A stretch of 64,000 bases of DNA from Paractinoplanes deccanensis (GTDB lineage Bacteria; Actinomycetota; Actinomycetes; Mycobacteriales; Micromonosporaceae). Made by a program: the position numbers and the translations under genes. Positions 50,319 to 59,383 of this stretch are shown in pieces (the first letter of the stretch is position 1; each line of letters begins with the position of its first letter). Below the pieces are notes generated by a model. That model was not told where the DNA came from and did not search any database. It saw nothing but the letters and a program-made list of their open reading frames with translations. Location of the stretch: assembly GCF_016862115.1 (NCBI RefSeq), contig NZ_BOMI01000134.1:1-64000 (forward strand), written 5' to 3'.

Positions 50319-53207
50319 ATGACCGACGGCTTCGTGCTCGGTGTCGATCTCGGCACGTCGCACACGGTGGCGATGCTCCGCCGGCCCGACGGGCGCACCC
50401 GCCCGCTGCTCTTCGACGGCCGCCCGCTGCTGCCCTCGGCGGTGTTCCTCGACCCCACCGGCCGCCTCCACGTCGGCGCCGACGCCCTGCGCCTCGGCCA
50501 CGCCGACCCCGGCCGCCTGGAGCCCCACCCCAAACGCCACGTGGACGACGACACGGTCATGCTCGGCGACGGCGCGACAGTGCCCGTGGACGGCCTCTTC
50601 GCCGCGCTGCTCGGCGCCGTGGCCCGCGAGGCCGTCGCCACCGCCGGCTTCCTGCCGCCCGCCGTGGTCACCCACCCGGCGTCGTGGGGCGCCCAGCGCC
50701 GCGCCGTGCTCACCCAGGCCCTCGCCCGAGCCGGCTGGCCCGCCGAGACCGCCCTGGTCCCCGAGCCCGTGGCCGCCGCCCGCTACTTCGCCGAGGTCCT
50801 GCGCCGCCCCTTGCCCGAGGGCGCTTCGCTGGCCGTCTTCGACTTCGGCGCCGGCACCCTCGACACGGCCGTGGTCCGCCGCGACGCCGACGGCTTCTCG
50901 GTCACCGCGTCGGGCGGCGCCGACGACCTGGGCGGCCTCGACATCGACGCGGCCCTCGTCGACCACCTCGGCAAGTCGCTGAGCGCCGCCGAGCCCACCG
51001 CCTGGCAGGCCCTCACCGAGCCGGCGACCCTCGCCCAGTGGCGCGCCCGCCGCCAGTTCTGGGAGGACGTGCGCGGCGCAAAGGAGATGCTGTCCCGCGG
51101 CTCCTTCGCCCCCGTCCCGATCCCCGGCGTCGAGCACGCCGTCCACCTGACCCGCGACGAGCTCGAGGCCGCCGCCGACCCCCTGGTGCGCCGCGCCGTC
51201 ACCGAGGCCGCCACAGTGATCGCCGCCGCCGGACTGGCCCCCGCCGACCTCGCCGGCCTGTTCCTGGTGGGCGGCTCCTCCCGCGTGCCGCTCGTCGCCC
51301 GCCTGCTGCACAGCGAGCTCGGCATCGCCCCCACCGTCCTGGAACAGCCCGAGCTCCCGGTCGCCGAGGGCGCCACCCTCGCGGGCGCCCTCCGCTACGC
51401 CCCGGGCGTGGCCACGGCGGCCACCCCGGCCCCCACCCCGCCGACCGTCCCCGCCGTTCCGCCTCCCATCACCGACACCCAGGCCGCCGGCACACCCGTC
51501 GATCCGGTCTCCCCCGCCCACACCGGCGCGCCCTCCCACCCCAGCGCGCCCTCCCACCCCGGCGCGCCCTCCCACCCCAGCGCGCCCTCCCACCCCAGCG
51601 CGCCCTCCCACCGCGACGCAGCGGCCGCCTCGCATGCCGCCGTTTCCGGGCCGCCTTCCTCACCGCCCCCTCTCCCTTCCCCTTCCGTTCCGGACAAAAA
51701 GGGCGAAGCGGAATATCCCGAGCCCGTCGACCCGTGGGCCACGGCCGAGGCCGCCGCGATCGCCGCAGGTCACGTGTCCGCTCCGCCCGAGCCCTCGCCG
51801 GCAGCGCCCTGGCAGCCACCCGCGCCGCCACCCAGCGACCCCGCCGCCCAGCCCCGCCGTGGCCGCCGCCGCGCCTGGATCATCGCCGGCGCGGCCGGCC
51901 TGGCCGTCACGCTCGCCGCCGGCACCGCCCTGGCCTGGACCCTCTGGCCGCGCTACCCGGCCCTCGACTACCAGCCTCTCAGCGACCCGCGGCACATCCC
52001 GGCCGCCGTGCCGATCGGCTCCGCCTGGTCCGACGCGGCCGTGCTCGGCGACCGCGTCTACTTCGCCTCCACCGACTACGACACCGGCGACCTCGGCGTC
52101 GTCGCGGTCGACGGCGACGACAAGACCCCGGCCTGGAGCCACAAGGAGACCGGCGTCGCCGACCGCTGGCGCCAGATGACCGCCCTCCCCGACGGCGTGG
52201 CCCTCTTCAGCGACACCGACACCGACAACGGCACCCGCGAACTGCTGATCCTCGACGCCGGCAAGGGCGGCAAGCGCTGGCAGCGCACCCTGGGCCGCGA
52301 CGACCTCGTCTTCTTCGCCGGCGGCCACGCGATCGTCACCGACCGGCAGGACCGCCGCCTCATCGGCGTCCGGCTCAGCGACGGCAAAGAACAGTGGACC
52401 CTGCCCGACCCCGGCGAATCCACCCTGGCGACCGCCGTCCACACCGTCACCACCCCCGCCGACCTCGACGGCCCCGCCACCCTCACCGGCCGCCCCGTCG
52501 ACGCCGACCTCGGCGACGACCCCCGCCTCGTGCAGGTCACCCCCGACCGTTCCGTCCGGGTCATCGACGCGGCCACCGGCGAGGTCACCGCCGAACGGCA
52601 GAGCGTCGCCGACACCGACGACGAGCTCATCGCCCACCACGGCCGGCTGATCGTCCGCGAAGGCCAGGACGCCGACCGCATCGTCACCTACCAGCTCGAC
52701 AAGCTCGGCGAGCCCGACGTCACCTACACGGCCCGCACCGCCACCGCCAAGCTGAGCGGCCTCACCCCGTGCGGCGACGACCGGGTCTGCGCCATCGAAT
52801 CCACCGGGTACGGCGACGAGAACGCCGTCGTGGTCGCCCTCGACGTGGCACAAGGCCGAAAGCTGTGGGAGCGCCCGGTGCCCAAGGCCGACACCCTCGT
52901 CCCCGTCGGCGAGGCCGTCCTCGCCCGCTCCACCGCCCCGCAGACCACGCTCATCGACGCGTCCGGCAAGCAGATCTGGACAGCCAAGGCCGACGCCGTA
53001 CGCCTCGACGCCGCCAACATCCTCGAATTCAGCAAGCCCCTCGTCGGCTACGTCGACGACCCCGCCCTCGCCGGCCGCCACCTCGGCGACGACCCCGTCC
53101 AGCTCGGCCCCCTCCAAGGCGCCCGCACCAGCACCTGCGCCTGGAACACGTCCCTGCTGGCCTGCGTGGCCGACGAAGACTTCCTGATCACCCGATACGC
53201 CAAGTAA
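50319..53207 (+). CDS. Hsp70-like ATPase fused through a membrane helix to a PQQ-type beta-propeller
   Basis: The 962-residue protein has three parts. Residues 1-370 form an actin/Hsp70-like ATPase (GVDLGTSHTVAML; FDFGAGTLDTAVVRR; LFLVGGSSRVPLVARLL). A Pro-rich linker with five hexapeptide repeats (403-432) follows. One transmembrane helix (WIIAGAAGLAVTLAAGTALAW, about 520-544) precedes a C-terminal PQQ-like propeller with recurring Trp motifs (KTPAWSH, GKRWQRT, GKEQWTL, GRKLWERP). No Hsp70 substrate-binding domain is present. The topology places the ATPase inside and the propeller outside, like a signal-coupled sensor. It is preceded by a leaderless-type promoter. Confidence 0.88.
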   Translation: MTDGFVLGVDLGTSHTVAMLRRPDGRTRPLLFDGRPLLPSAVFLDPTGRLHVGADALRLGHADPGRLEPHPKRHVDDDTVMLGDGATVPVDGLFAALLGAVAREAVATAGFLPPAVVTHPASWGAQRRAVLTQALARAGWPAETALVPEPVAAARYFAEVLRRPLPEGASLAVFDFGAGTLDTAVVRRDADGFSVTASGGADDLGGLDIDAALVDHLGKSLSAAEPTAWQALTEPATLAQWRARRQFWEDVRGAKEMLSRGSFAPVPIPGVEHAVHLTRDELEAAADPLVRRAVTEAATVIAAAGLAPADLAGLFLVGGSSRVPLVARLLHSELGIAPTVLEQPELPVAEGATLAGALRYAPGVATAATPAPTPPTVPAVPPPITDTQAAGTPVDPVSPAHTGAPSHPSAPSHPGAPSHPSAPSHPSAPSHRDAAAASHAAVSGPPSSPPPLPSPSVPDKKGEAEYPEPVDPWATAEAAAIAAGHVSAPPEPSPAAPWQPPAPPPSDPAAQPRRGRRRAWIIAGAAGLAVTLAAGTALAWTLWPRYPALDYQPLSDPRHIPAAVPIGSAWSDAAVLGDRVYFASTDYDTGDLGVVAVDGDDKTPAWSHKETGVADRWRQMTALPDGVALFSDTDTDNGTRELLILDAGKGGKRWQRTLGRDDLVFFAGGHAIVTDRQDRRLIGVRLSDGKEQWTLPDPGESTLATAVHTVTTPADLDGPATLTGRPVDADLGDDPRLVQVTPDRSVRVIDAATGEVTAERQSVADTDDELIAHHGRLIVREGQDADRIVTYQLDKLGEPDVTYTARTATAKLSGLTPCGDDRVCAIESTGYGDENAVVVALDVAQGRKLWERPVPKADTLVPVGEAVLARSTAPQTTLIDASGKQIWTAKADAVRLDAANILEFSKPLVGYVDDPALAGRHLGDDPVQLGPLQGARTSTCAWNTSLLACVADEDFLITRYAK
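51525..51614 (+). repeat. 18-base repeat encoding (S/G)APSHP
   Basis: There are five tandem 18-base units, the last ending in CGC for Arg. Copies differ by only one or two bases, so expansion is recent. They encode a flexible linker in the Hsp70-propeller protein. Confidence 0.92.
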
Positions 53208-53208
53208 A

Positions 53209-53240
53209 AAGCGGCCCCCCGGAGATCCGGGAGGCCGCTT
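53209..53240. terminator. bidirectional terminator
   Basis: AAGCGGCC pairs with GGCCGCTT, enclosing a second CCCGG/CCGGG stem. It lies in the 49-base gap between the convergent Hsp70-propeller and sugar ATPase genes. Confidence 0.85.
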
Positions 53241-53256
53241 CTATCAGTCAGTTACA

Positions 53257-54342
<1,086 letters not shown>

Positions 54343-54410
54343 GGTGAACCGACTTCCTTTCCACCGGCAGGAACGTGCCGGACGATCCGAGTGGAAACAG
54401 CCCCGTAAAC

Positions 54411-54424
54411 GTAAAGCTTTTTAC
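54411..54424 (-). promoter_or_regulatory. AT-rich palindrome upstream of the sugar ATPase gene
   Basis: GTAAA-GCTT-TTTAC sits 68-81 bases upstream of the ATG, flanked by ACGT on each side, in an AT-rich patch that stands out in this genome. It is a candidate sugar repressor (LacI-type) site. Confidence 0.35.
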
Positions 54425-54476
54425 ACGTCATGCCAAGAGTGGCCGTTAAGCCCCCAGCAGATATGCTCACACCCAC

Positions 54477-54550
54477 GCCCCTGTAGCTCAGCTGGCCAGA
54501 GCACCCGTCTTGTAAACGGGAGGTCGTCGGTTCGATCCCGACCGGGGGCT
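54477..54550 (+). tRNA. tRNA-Thr (anticodon UGU)
   Basis: The 74-base cloverleaf has acceptor GCCCCTG pairing with CGGGGGC and a D-loop AGCTCAGCTGGCCAGAGC. The anticodon stem CCCGT/ACGGG holds loop CTTGTAA (anticodon TGT), and the T-arm is GTCGG-TTCGATC-CCGAC. CCA is not encoded. It reads ACA, a rare codon at this GC content. Confidence 0.96.
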
Positions 54551-54608
54551 CGGGTGGGGGTGGAGTGTGTTTGCGGAAAGCGCAAACCATCCCGCCTCGC
54601 GTATCTAC

Positions 54609-54627
54609 CTGGGGGCCGAGCCCCCAG
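54609..54627 (+). repeat. REP-like hairpin, left copy
   Basis: CTGGGGGC-CGA-GCCCCCAG is followed by ACCCC. The same type of hairpin occurs in reverse orientation at 55606-55622. Confidence 0.75.
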
Positions 54628-54880
54628 ACCCCCACGGTGCGGTGGTTGCGCTTGCGGGGGCGGTTGCGGCTGCGGTTGTGGGCGGGGGTCTGCCGCGCTG
54701 CGCGCGGATCGTCGTCACTGGGGCACGGCGAGGTGGTGCGCTTGGCCTGGGCCATTCGGCCGGACTGAGCCGGCGTGGTCGGCCGGTCAATCAGTAAGTC
54801 CGAGGCGGGATGCTCGGCCCGGGGCCATTCATTCGGCCGGGGCCAGCGCGCTCGGCCGAGCCATCCGCCCAGCCAGGCAA

Positions 54881-55088
54881 CCAGTCCAAGGCCAGCGCGC
54901 CTGCGCCGGGCCAGCAAGCCCAGCCAGCACGCGCGGCTCGGGGCAGCCGGCCAGTCCGAGGCCGGCGCGCCTGCGCCAGATCAGCAAGCCAGCCAGCACG
55001 CCCGGGTCGGGGCAGCCGGCCAGTCCGAGGCCAGCGCGCCTGCGCCAGATCGGCAAGCCAGCCAGCACGCCCGGCTCGGGGCAGCTGG
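54881..55088 (+). repeat. three tandem 69-70 base repeats
   Basis: Copies start at 54881 (70 bases), 54951 (69) and 55020 (69), each beginning CCAGTCC and ending GGGGCAGC(C/T)GG. They are about 85-95 percent alike by eye. A decayed fourth copy starts at 55089. There are no unique spacers, so this is not CRISPR. Confidence 0.9.
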
Positions 55089-55425
55089 CCAGTGCATGGC
55101 CGGCGCGCCCGGGTCGGGGCAGGCGACCAGCGCGGGCAGGCAAACTCGGCCTCGGCCATCCACAGTTAAGGTCGGGCACGCTCGCCCAAGCCACCCACCG
55201 AGCCCCAACGGCGCGGACAGGCCACCCAGCCAGGCGCCAGACCAGCGCACCCGGGCGGGCCGTCAGCGCAAGCGGCGCACTCGGCCCGACACCCCACAAA
55301 CCCAGGCCGAAATGCCCCAGCCCTACCAGCGCGAGCCGGAAGCGGACCGTCCTGGGCGGCCAAGGTCTGCCCCGCGTCGCATGTCGGAAATATCCCCGGT
55401 GCCGTCAAACGGGTTTTCATCGCCC

Positions 55426-55567
55426 GGCTTGGCTTGGGGGATCCCGTTGCGACGACGGGTGTGGTCCATCACGAGGGGGTGGGGTGCGCAACCGGGGTGT
55501 GGTTGCGCACCCCACCCCCTCGTGATCCCCTCGCACGGCGCCGCAACGGGATCCCCCAAGCCAAGCC
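55426..55567. repeat. 142-base double-armed palindrome
   Basis: Outer arms 55426-55451 and 55542-55567 are perfect 26-bp inverted repeats. Inner arms 55468-55493 and 55501-55526 are another perfect 26 bp with a 7-base loop. Between them is a partly paired 15-16 base bulge. The full transcript would form a very stable hairpin. Confidence 0.95.
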
Positions 55568-55605
55568 CCAAGCCTCATCCGGATCCCAGCAGCGATGACC
55601 GGGGT

Positions 55606-55622
55606 CTGGGGCAGAGCCCCAG
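55606..55622 (-). repeat. REP-like hairpin, right copy (inverted)
   Basis: CTGGGGC-AGA-GCCCCAG is preceded by GGGGT; with its flank it is the reverse orientation of the left hairpin at 54609-54627. Confidence 0.7.
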
Positions 55623-55656
55623 GGTCTTACACCGAACAAACTTCGTTGATCACCAC

Positions 55657-56769
55657 ATGAAGATCAAGTTGTACGCAGTGGTGACCGCCCTGGTCCTGGT
55701 CCCCACCCCCGCGGCGGCGGCCGAAAGCACAGACTGGCCCCAACCCGGCTACGGCCCCGGCAACACCCACTACAACCCCGCCGAGAGCCGCCTCAACGCC
55801 GCCACCATCGCCCGGGTCGAACAGCGCTGGACGCTCCCCACCCGGACCTCGAACTGCGACGTCGGCGCCCAGCCCGTCGTCAAAGGCAAGAGCCTGTACA
55901 GCAACGATCCCGGCGGCATCGGCGCCTACGACACCGCCACCGGCAAGCGGAGATGGCACGTGGCCCTGCCCCGGACGACCGTCAGGAGCCTCGCCCTGGC
56001 CGACGGCAAGCTGCTCATGCTGTCGTCGGAGTGCCGCGTCCCGGCGAAGTTCGAGAGCCACCTGTCGGCCTTCGATCCCGCGACCGGCAGCAGGCTCTGG
56101 GCGACCGGGCTGGAGAAGTTCAGCTACGACATGCGTGTCGATCGGGGCACCGTCGTGCTCGACAGCAACCGGGACGGCCTCGCCTCGACGATCGCCTACG
56201 CGGTGGTGGACGGGAAGTTCCGCTGGCTGCGGCGAGGTGACCGGGGCGACGGTCTCGTGTCCGCCGGTGGGCGCCTACTGCTGCGCAGGGCGGGCGGTGG
56301 GGCGGTCGCGGTGGCGGTGACCAGCGGCAAGACCCTCTGGCAGACCACCGGCAACTGGTACGCGGTGGGCGCCGACCCGGCCGGCACGCGGTTCTACGTC
56401 GCCGGCGGGCCGGGGCTCAGCGCCGTCGAGGCGGCCACCGGGAAGGTGGTCTGGTCGACCCGGATCCAGGCCGGTGACGTCACCGCGGACAACAACCACG
56501 TGTTCTTCAGCCGGCACCGCAGCGCCACCGCTCTCGACGCCGGGACCGGCCGGAAGCTCTACTCCGTGCACACCGCGGCGGCCGCGGGCCGTTGCGTGCG
56601 TGCCGGTGGCCTGCTCTACACGCCGACGAGCGCGGGGCTGTCGGTGGCGAGCGCCGCCACGGGCGTACCGCTGAAGGTGAAGCTGAGCGCCGACCAGGAC
56701 CACCCGCCCGTTGTCGCGGGCGGGTGGCTCTATGTCACTCGGGGTGGGGTGCTGCGCGCCTACTACTGA
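55657..56769 (+). CDS. secreted PQQ-like beta-propeller protein
   Basis: The 370-residue protein has a signal peptide (MKIKLYAVVTALVLVPTPAAAAE). Repeated blade motifs follow: GIGAYDTATGKRRWHVAL, LSAFDPATGSRLWATGL, AVAVTSGKTLWQTTG, LSAVEAATGKVVWSTRI and ALDAGTGRKLYSVHT. These are the AxDxxTGxxxW pattern of PQQ-enzyme-like propellers. The quinone-binding and metal residues of true dehydrogenases are not evident, so it is more likely a binding or scaffold protein. Its stop overlaps the rlmB gene by 7 bases on the other strand. The upstream region is the repeat-rich non-coding stretch. Confidence 0.85.
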   Translation: MKIKLYAVVTALVLVPTPAAAAESTDWPQPGYGPGNTHYNPAESRLNAATIARVEQRWTLPTRTSNCDVGAQPVVKGKSLYSNDPGGIGAYDTATGKRRWHVALPRTTVRSLALADGKLLMLSSECRVPAKFESHLSAFDPATGSRLWATGLEKFSYDMRVDRGTVVLDSNRDGLASTIAYAVVDGKFRWLRRGDRGDGLVSAGGRLLLRRAGGGAVAVAVTSGKTLWQTTGNWYAVGADPAGTRFYVAGGPGLSAVEAATGKVVWSTRIQAGDVTADNNHVFFSRHRSATALDAGTGRKLYSVHTAAAAGRCVRAGGLLYTPTSAGLSVASAATGVPLKVKLSADQDHPPVVAGGWLYVTRGGVLRAYY

Positions 56770-57884
56770 CCGTAGGTGCGGCGGCGGGTCACCTCGGCGA
56801 GGGTCACCGCGGCGGCGACGCTGGCGTTCAGCGACTCGACGTCGGTGGCCATCGGGATGCTCACGCGCAGGTCGCAGGTTTCGCCGACGAGGCGGGACAG
56901 GCCGCGGCCCTCGGAGCCGACGACCACGAGCAGCGGGCCCACGGCGGCCTCGAGCTGGTAGAGGTCGGTCTCGCCGTCGGCGTCGAGGCCGATCGCGGTG
57001 AAGCCGGCCTTTTGCGCGGCCTTGACGGCGCGGGTCAGGTTGACGACCTGGGAGACCGGCACGCGGGCGGCCGCGCCGGCACTGGTGCGCCAGGCGGTCG
57101 CGGTGATGCCGGCGGCGCGGCGCTCGGTCATGAAGACGCCGTGACCGCCGAAGGCCGCCACCGAGCGGATGACCGCGCCCACGTTGCGCGGGTCGGTCAC
57201 GCCGTCGAGCGCGACGAGCAGCGGGGCGGGCTGTTCGAGGGCGGCGGCGACCAGGTCGTCGAAGTCCTCGTAGGCGAACGGCGGGACCTGGAGGCCGATG
57301 CCCTGGTGGAGGACGCCGCCGGTCATCCGGTCGAGCTCGTTGCGGCCGATCTCGAGGATCGGGATGCCACGGTCGCCGGCCGTACGGACGATCTCGGCGA
57401 CCCGGTCGTCGATGTCGATGCCCTGCGCCACGTAGAGCGCGGTGGCCGGCACCGCGGCGCGCAGCGCCTCGACCACCGGGTTGCGGCCGAGCAGCAGCTC
57501 GGGACCTTCCTTGGTGGGGTTGGAGCGCCGGCCGGGCGCGACCCGCGGGCCGCCGCGCGTGGCGAACTTGCCGCGCGGCTGCGGGCCCCGGGCCGGGACG
57601 CCACGGCCGCCGCCGCGACCCCAGGTGGTGTCCTTGCTGCCGGGGACGCCGACCTTGGGCGCGCGGCCCTCGGCGGCCGCCGCGCGGCGCTCCTTGTCCT
57701 GCTTGCGGGCCGTCTTCTCGGGCAGCTTCTCGGTGCCCGAGTAGCCCTTGTGCCAGGGGCGCTCGTCGGCGGGCAGGGTGCGGCCCTTGCCCTTGAGGCC
57801 GGAGCGGTTCTTGCCGCCCGACCCGGCCGGCGCGCCCTTCTTGGCGACCGTGCGCTTGCTCGCGTTTCGTGAATTGCCCGGCAT
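56763..57884 (-). CDS. rlmB: 23S rRNA (guanosine-2'-O-)-methyltransferase RlmB
   Basis: The 373-residue protein carries about 125 basic, disordered residues (KGRTLPADERPWHKG, then GRGGGRGVPARGPQPRG) before a SpoU domain. The SpoU part has a substrate-binding region (LLLGRNPVVEALRA), DPRNVGAVIRSVAAFGGHG, VVVGSEGRGLSRL and SIPMATDVESLNASVAAAV, the SAM knot. It should 2'-O-methylate G2251 of 23S rRNA. The basic tail is typical of actinobacterial RlmB. Its ATG shares one base with the cysS stop (TGATG), the conserved cysS-rlmB arrangement. Confidence 0.94.
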   Translation of the reverse strand: MPGNSRNASKRTVAKKGAPAGSGGKNRSGLKGKGRTLPADERPWHKGYSGTEKLPEKTARKQDKERRAAAAEGRAPKVGVPGSKDTTWGRGGGRGVPARGPQPRGKFATRGGPRVAPGRRSNPTKEGPELLLGRNPVVEALRAAVPATALYVAQGIDIDDRVAEIVRTAGDRGIPILEIGRNELDRMTGGVLHQGIGLQVPPFAYEDFDDLVAAALEQPAPLLVALDGVTDPRNVGAVIRSVAAFGGHGVFMTERRAAGITATAWRTSAGAAARVPVSQVVNLTRAVKAAQKAGFTAIGLDADGETDLYQLEAAVGPLLVVVGSEGRGLSRLVGETCDLRVSIPMATDVESLNASVAAAVTLAEVTRRRTYGQ

Positions 57885-59296
57885 CAGTGCTCTCCTACCG
57901 TCCATCGCGGCCCGGCCGGAGTGTCCTCCACCTGAATTCCCGCGTTCTTGAGCTGGTCGCGCACCGAGTCGGCGGCGGCCCAGTCCTTCCTTGCCCGGGC
58001 CTGCGCGCGCTGCTCGAGCGCGAGCTTGACCAGCGCGTCGACGACCGGCTTGAGGTCGCTCTGTGCGGAGCCACCGGTCCAGATCTCGTCGAGCGGGTCG
58101 AGGCCCAGGACACCCAGCATCGCGCGGACGGCGGTGAGCGCCCCGCGGATGCCGGCCTCGTCGTTGGCCGCGAGGGCCGTGTTGCCCTCGCGGATGGTGT
58201 CGTGCACGATCGCCAGCGCCGCCGACGTGTTGAGGTCGTCGTTCATGGCGGCGGCGAAGGCCGGCGGCACGTCCTTGGGACGGCCGGGCCCGACGATCTC
58301 GGCGGCCCGCTGCACGAAGCCCTCGATGCGGCGGTAGGCCGTCGCGGCCTCGCGCAGCGCGTCGTCGGAGTAGTCGATGCGCGAGCGGTAGTGCGGCGTG
58401 GCGAGGTAGTAGCGCACCTCGACGTCGCGGATGCCCATCGCGCGCACCGAGTCGAGGTCGATCACGTTGCCCAGCGACTTGCTCATCTTGGCCTCGCCGA
58501 GGTTGAGCAGCGCGTGGTGCACCCAGTGGCGCGCGAACGGCAGGCCGGCCGAGCGGGACTGGGCGATCTCGTTCTCGTGGTGGGGGAACGTCAGGTCGAC
58601 GCCGCCGCCGTGGATGTCGAACTCGTCGCCCAGGTAGCGCCGGGCCATGGCCGAGCACTCGATGTGCCAGCCGGGGCGGCCGTGACCCCACGGCGACGGC
58701 CACGAGGCGTCGGCGGGCTCGTCGGCCTTGGCGCCCTTCCAGAGGGCGAAGTCGCGGTAGTCGCGCTTGTCGGGCTCGCCGCCGTCGGACGGCGGGCGCA
58801 TGTCGTCGGGGTTTTGGCCGGAGAGGGCGCCGTAGCCGGCGTAGGAGGGCACGTCGAAGTAGACGTCGCCGTTGCCGCCGGCCGCCGGGTAGGCGTGGCC
58901 GCGCTCGATCAGCGTGGTGATGAGCTCGTGCATCTCGGGGATGTGCGCGGTGGCCAGCGGCTCGTAGGTCGGCGGGAGCACGTTGAGGTCGCGGTAGTTC
59001 GCGTCGAGCACCTGCTTGTTGGCGAACGCGATCGACCAGAACGGCCGGCCCTGCGCCACCGCCTTGTCGAGGATCTTGTCGTCGACGTCGGTGACGTTGC
59101 GGATGAAGGTGACCTCGTAGTTGGTGTGCAGGAGCCAGCGGCGCAGCACGTCGTAGTTGACGGCGGAACGGAGATGGCCGATGTGGGGCACCGACTGCAC
59201 GGTGAGACCGCACAGGTAGATACCGACCTGACCGGGCGTCTTCGGGACGAAGTCCCGGACGGATCGGGTCGCGGTGTCATACAAGCGCAAACTCAC
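57884..59296 (-). CDS. cysS: cysteinyl-tRNA synthetase
   Basis: The 470-residue class I synthetase has GIYLCGLTVQSVPHIGHLRSAV (zinc Cys and HIGH-type motif), RNVTDVDDKILDKA, HIECSAMARRYLGDEFDIHGGGVDLTFPHHENEIAQS (remaining zinc ligands) and AKMSKSLGN (KMSKS). The DALR-like C-terminus includes DWAAADSVRDQLKNAGI. Length and motifs are those of CysS rather than the mycothiol ligase MshC, which is shorter. The start is GTG 59296. It is coupled to rlmB. Confidence 0.97.
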   Translation of the reverse strand: MSLRLYDTATRSVRDFVPKTPGQVGIYLCGLTVQSVPHIGHLRSAVNYDVLRRWLLHTNYEVTFIRNVTDVDDKILDKAVAQGRPFWSIAFANKQVLDANYRDLNVLPPTYEPLATAHIPEMHELITTLIERGHAYPAAGGNGDVYFDVPSYAGYGALSGQNPDDMRPPSDGGEPDKRDYRDFALWKGAKADEPADASWPSPWGHGRPGWHIECSAMARRYLGDEFDIHGGGVDLTFPHHENEIAQSRSAGLPFARHWVHHALLNLGEAKMSKSLGNVIDLDSVRAMGIRDVEVRYYLATPHYRSRIDYSDDALREAATAYRRIEGFVQRAAEIVGPGRPKDVPPAFAAAMNDDLNTSAALAIVHDTIREGNTALAANDEAGIRGALTAVRAMLGVLGLDPLDEIWTGGSAQSDLKPVVDALVKLALEQRAQARARKDWAAADSVRDQLKNAGIQVEDTPAGPRWTVGEH

Positions 59297-59383
59297 CTGA
59301 CAAGGGTACCGGCCCTGCCAAGCGGATACCCGCCCCGCCCGAGGGACCGAGCAGGGCGGATATCCACACGTTATCCACAGGGC

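Larger units (their letters stand above)
54551..55656. other. 1.1-kb non-coding stretch with repeats and a large palindrome
   Basis: This is the only long gene-free region in the window. It contains a G-rich hairpin at 54609-54627, three 69-70 base tandem repeats at 54881-55088, a 142-base palindrome at 55426-55567, and a related hairpin at 55606-55622 in opposite orientation. Open frames here run in several phases at once, lack family similarity and change frame between repeats, so I call no gene. It may be a decayed or miniature mobile element next to a tRNA gene. Confidence 0.7.

Noticed and set aside
54881..55088. 69-base repeats considered as CRISPR
   Set aside because: Copies are directly adjacent, without unique spacers.
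54775..55656. Open frames across the repeat-rich stretch (including an extension of the propeller gene to 54775)
   Set aside because: Low-complexity Ala/Pro/Arg/Ser translation in all phases, repeats that shift frame, and a clear signal peptide starting at ATG 55657.
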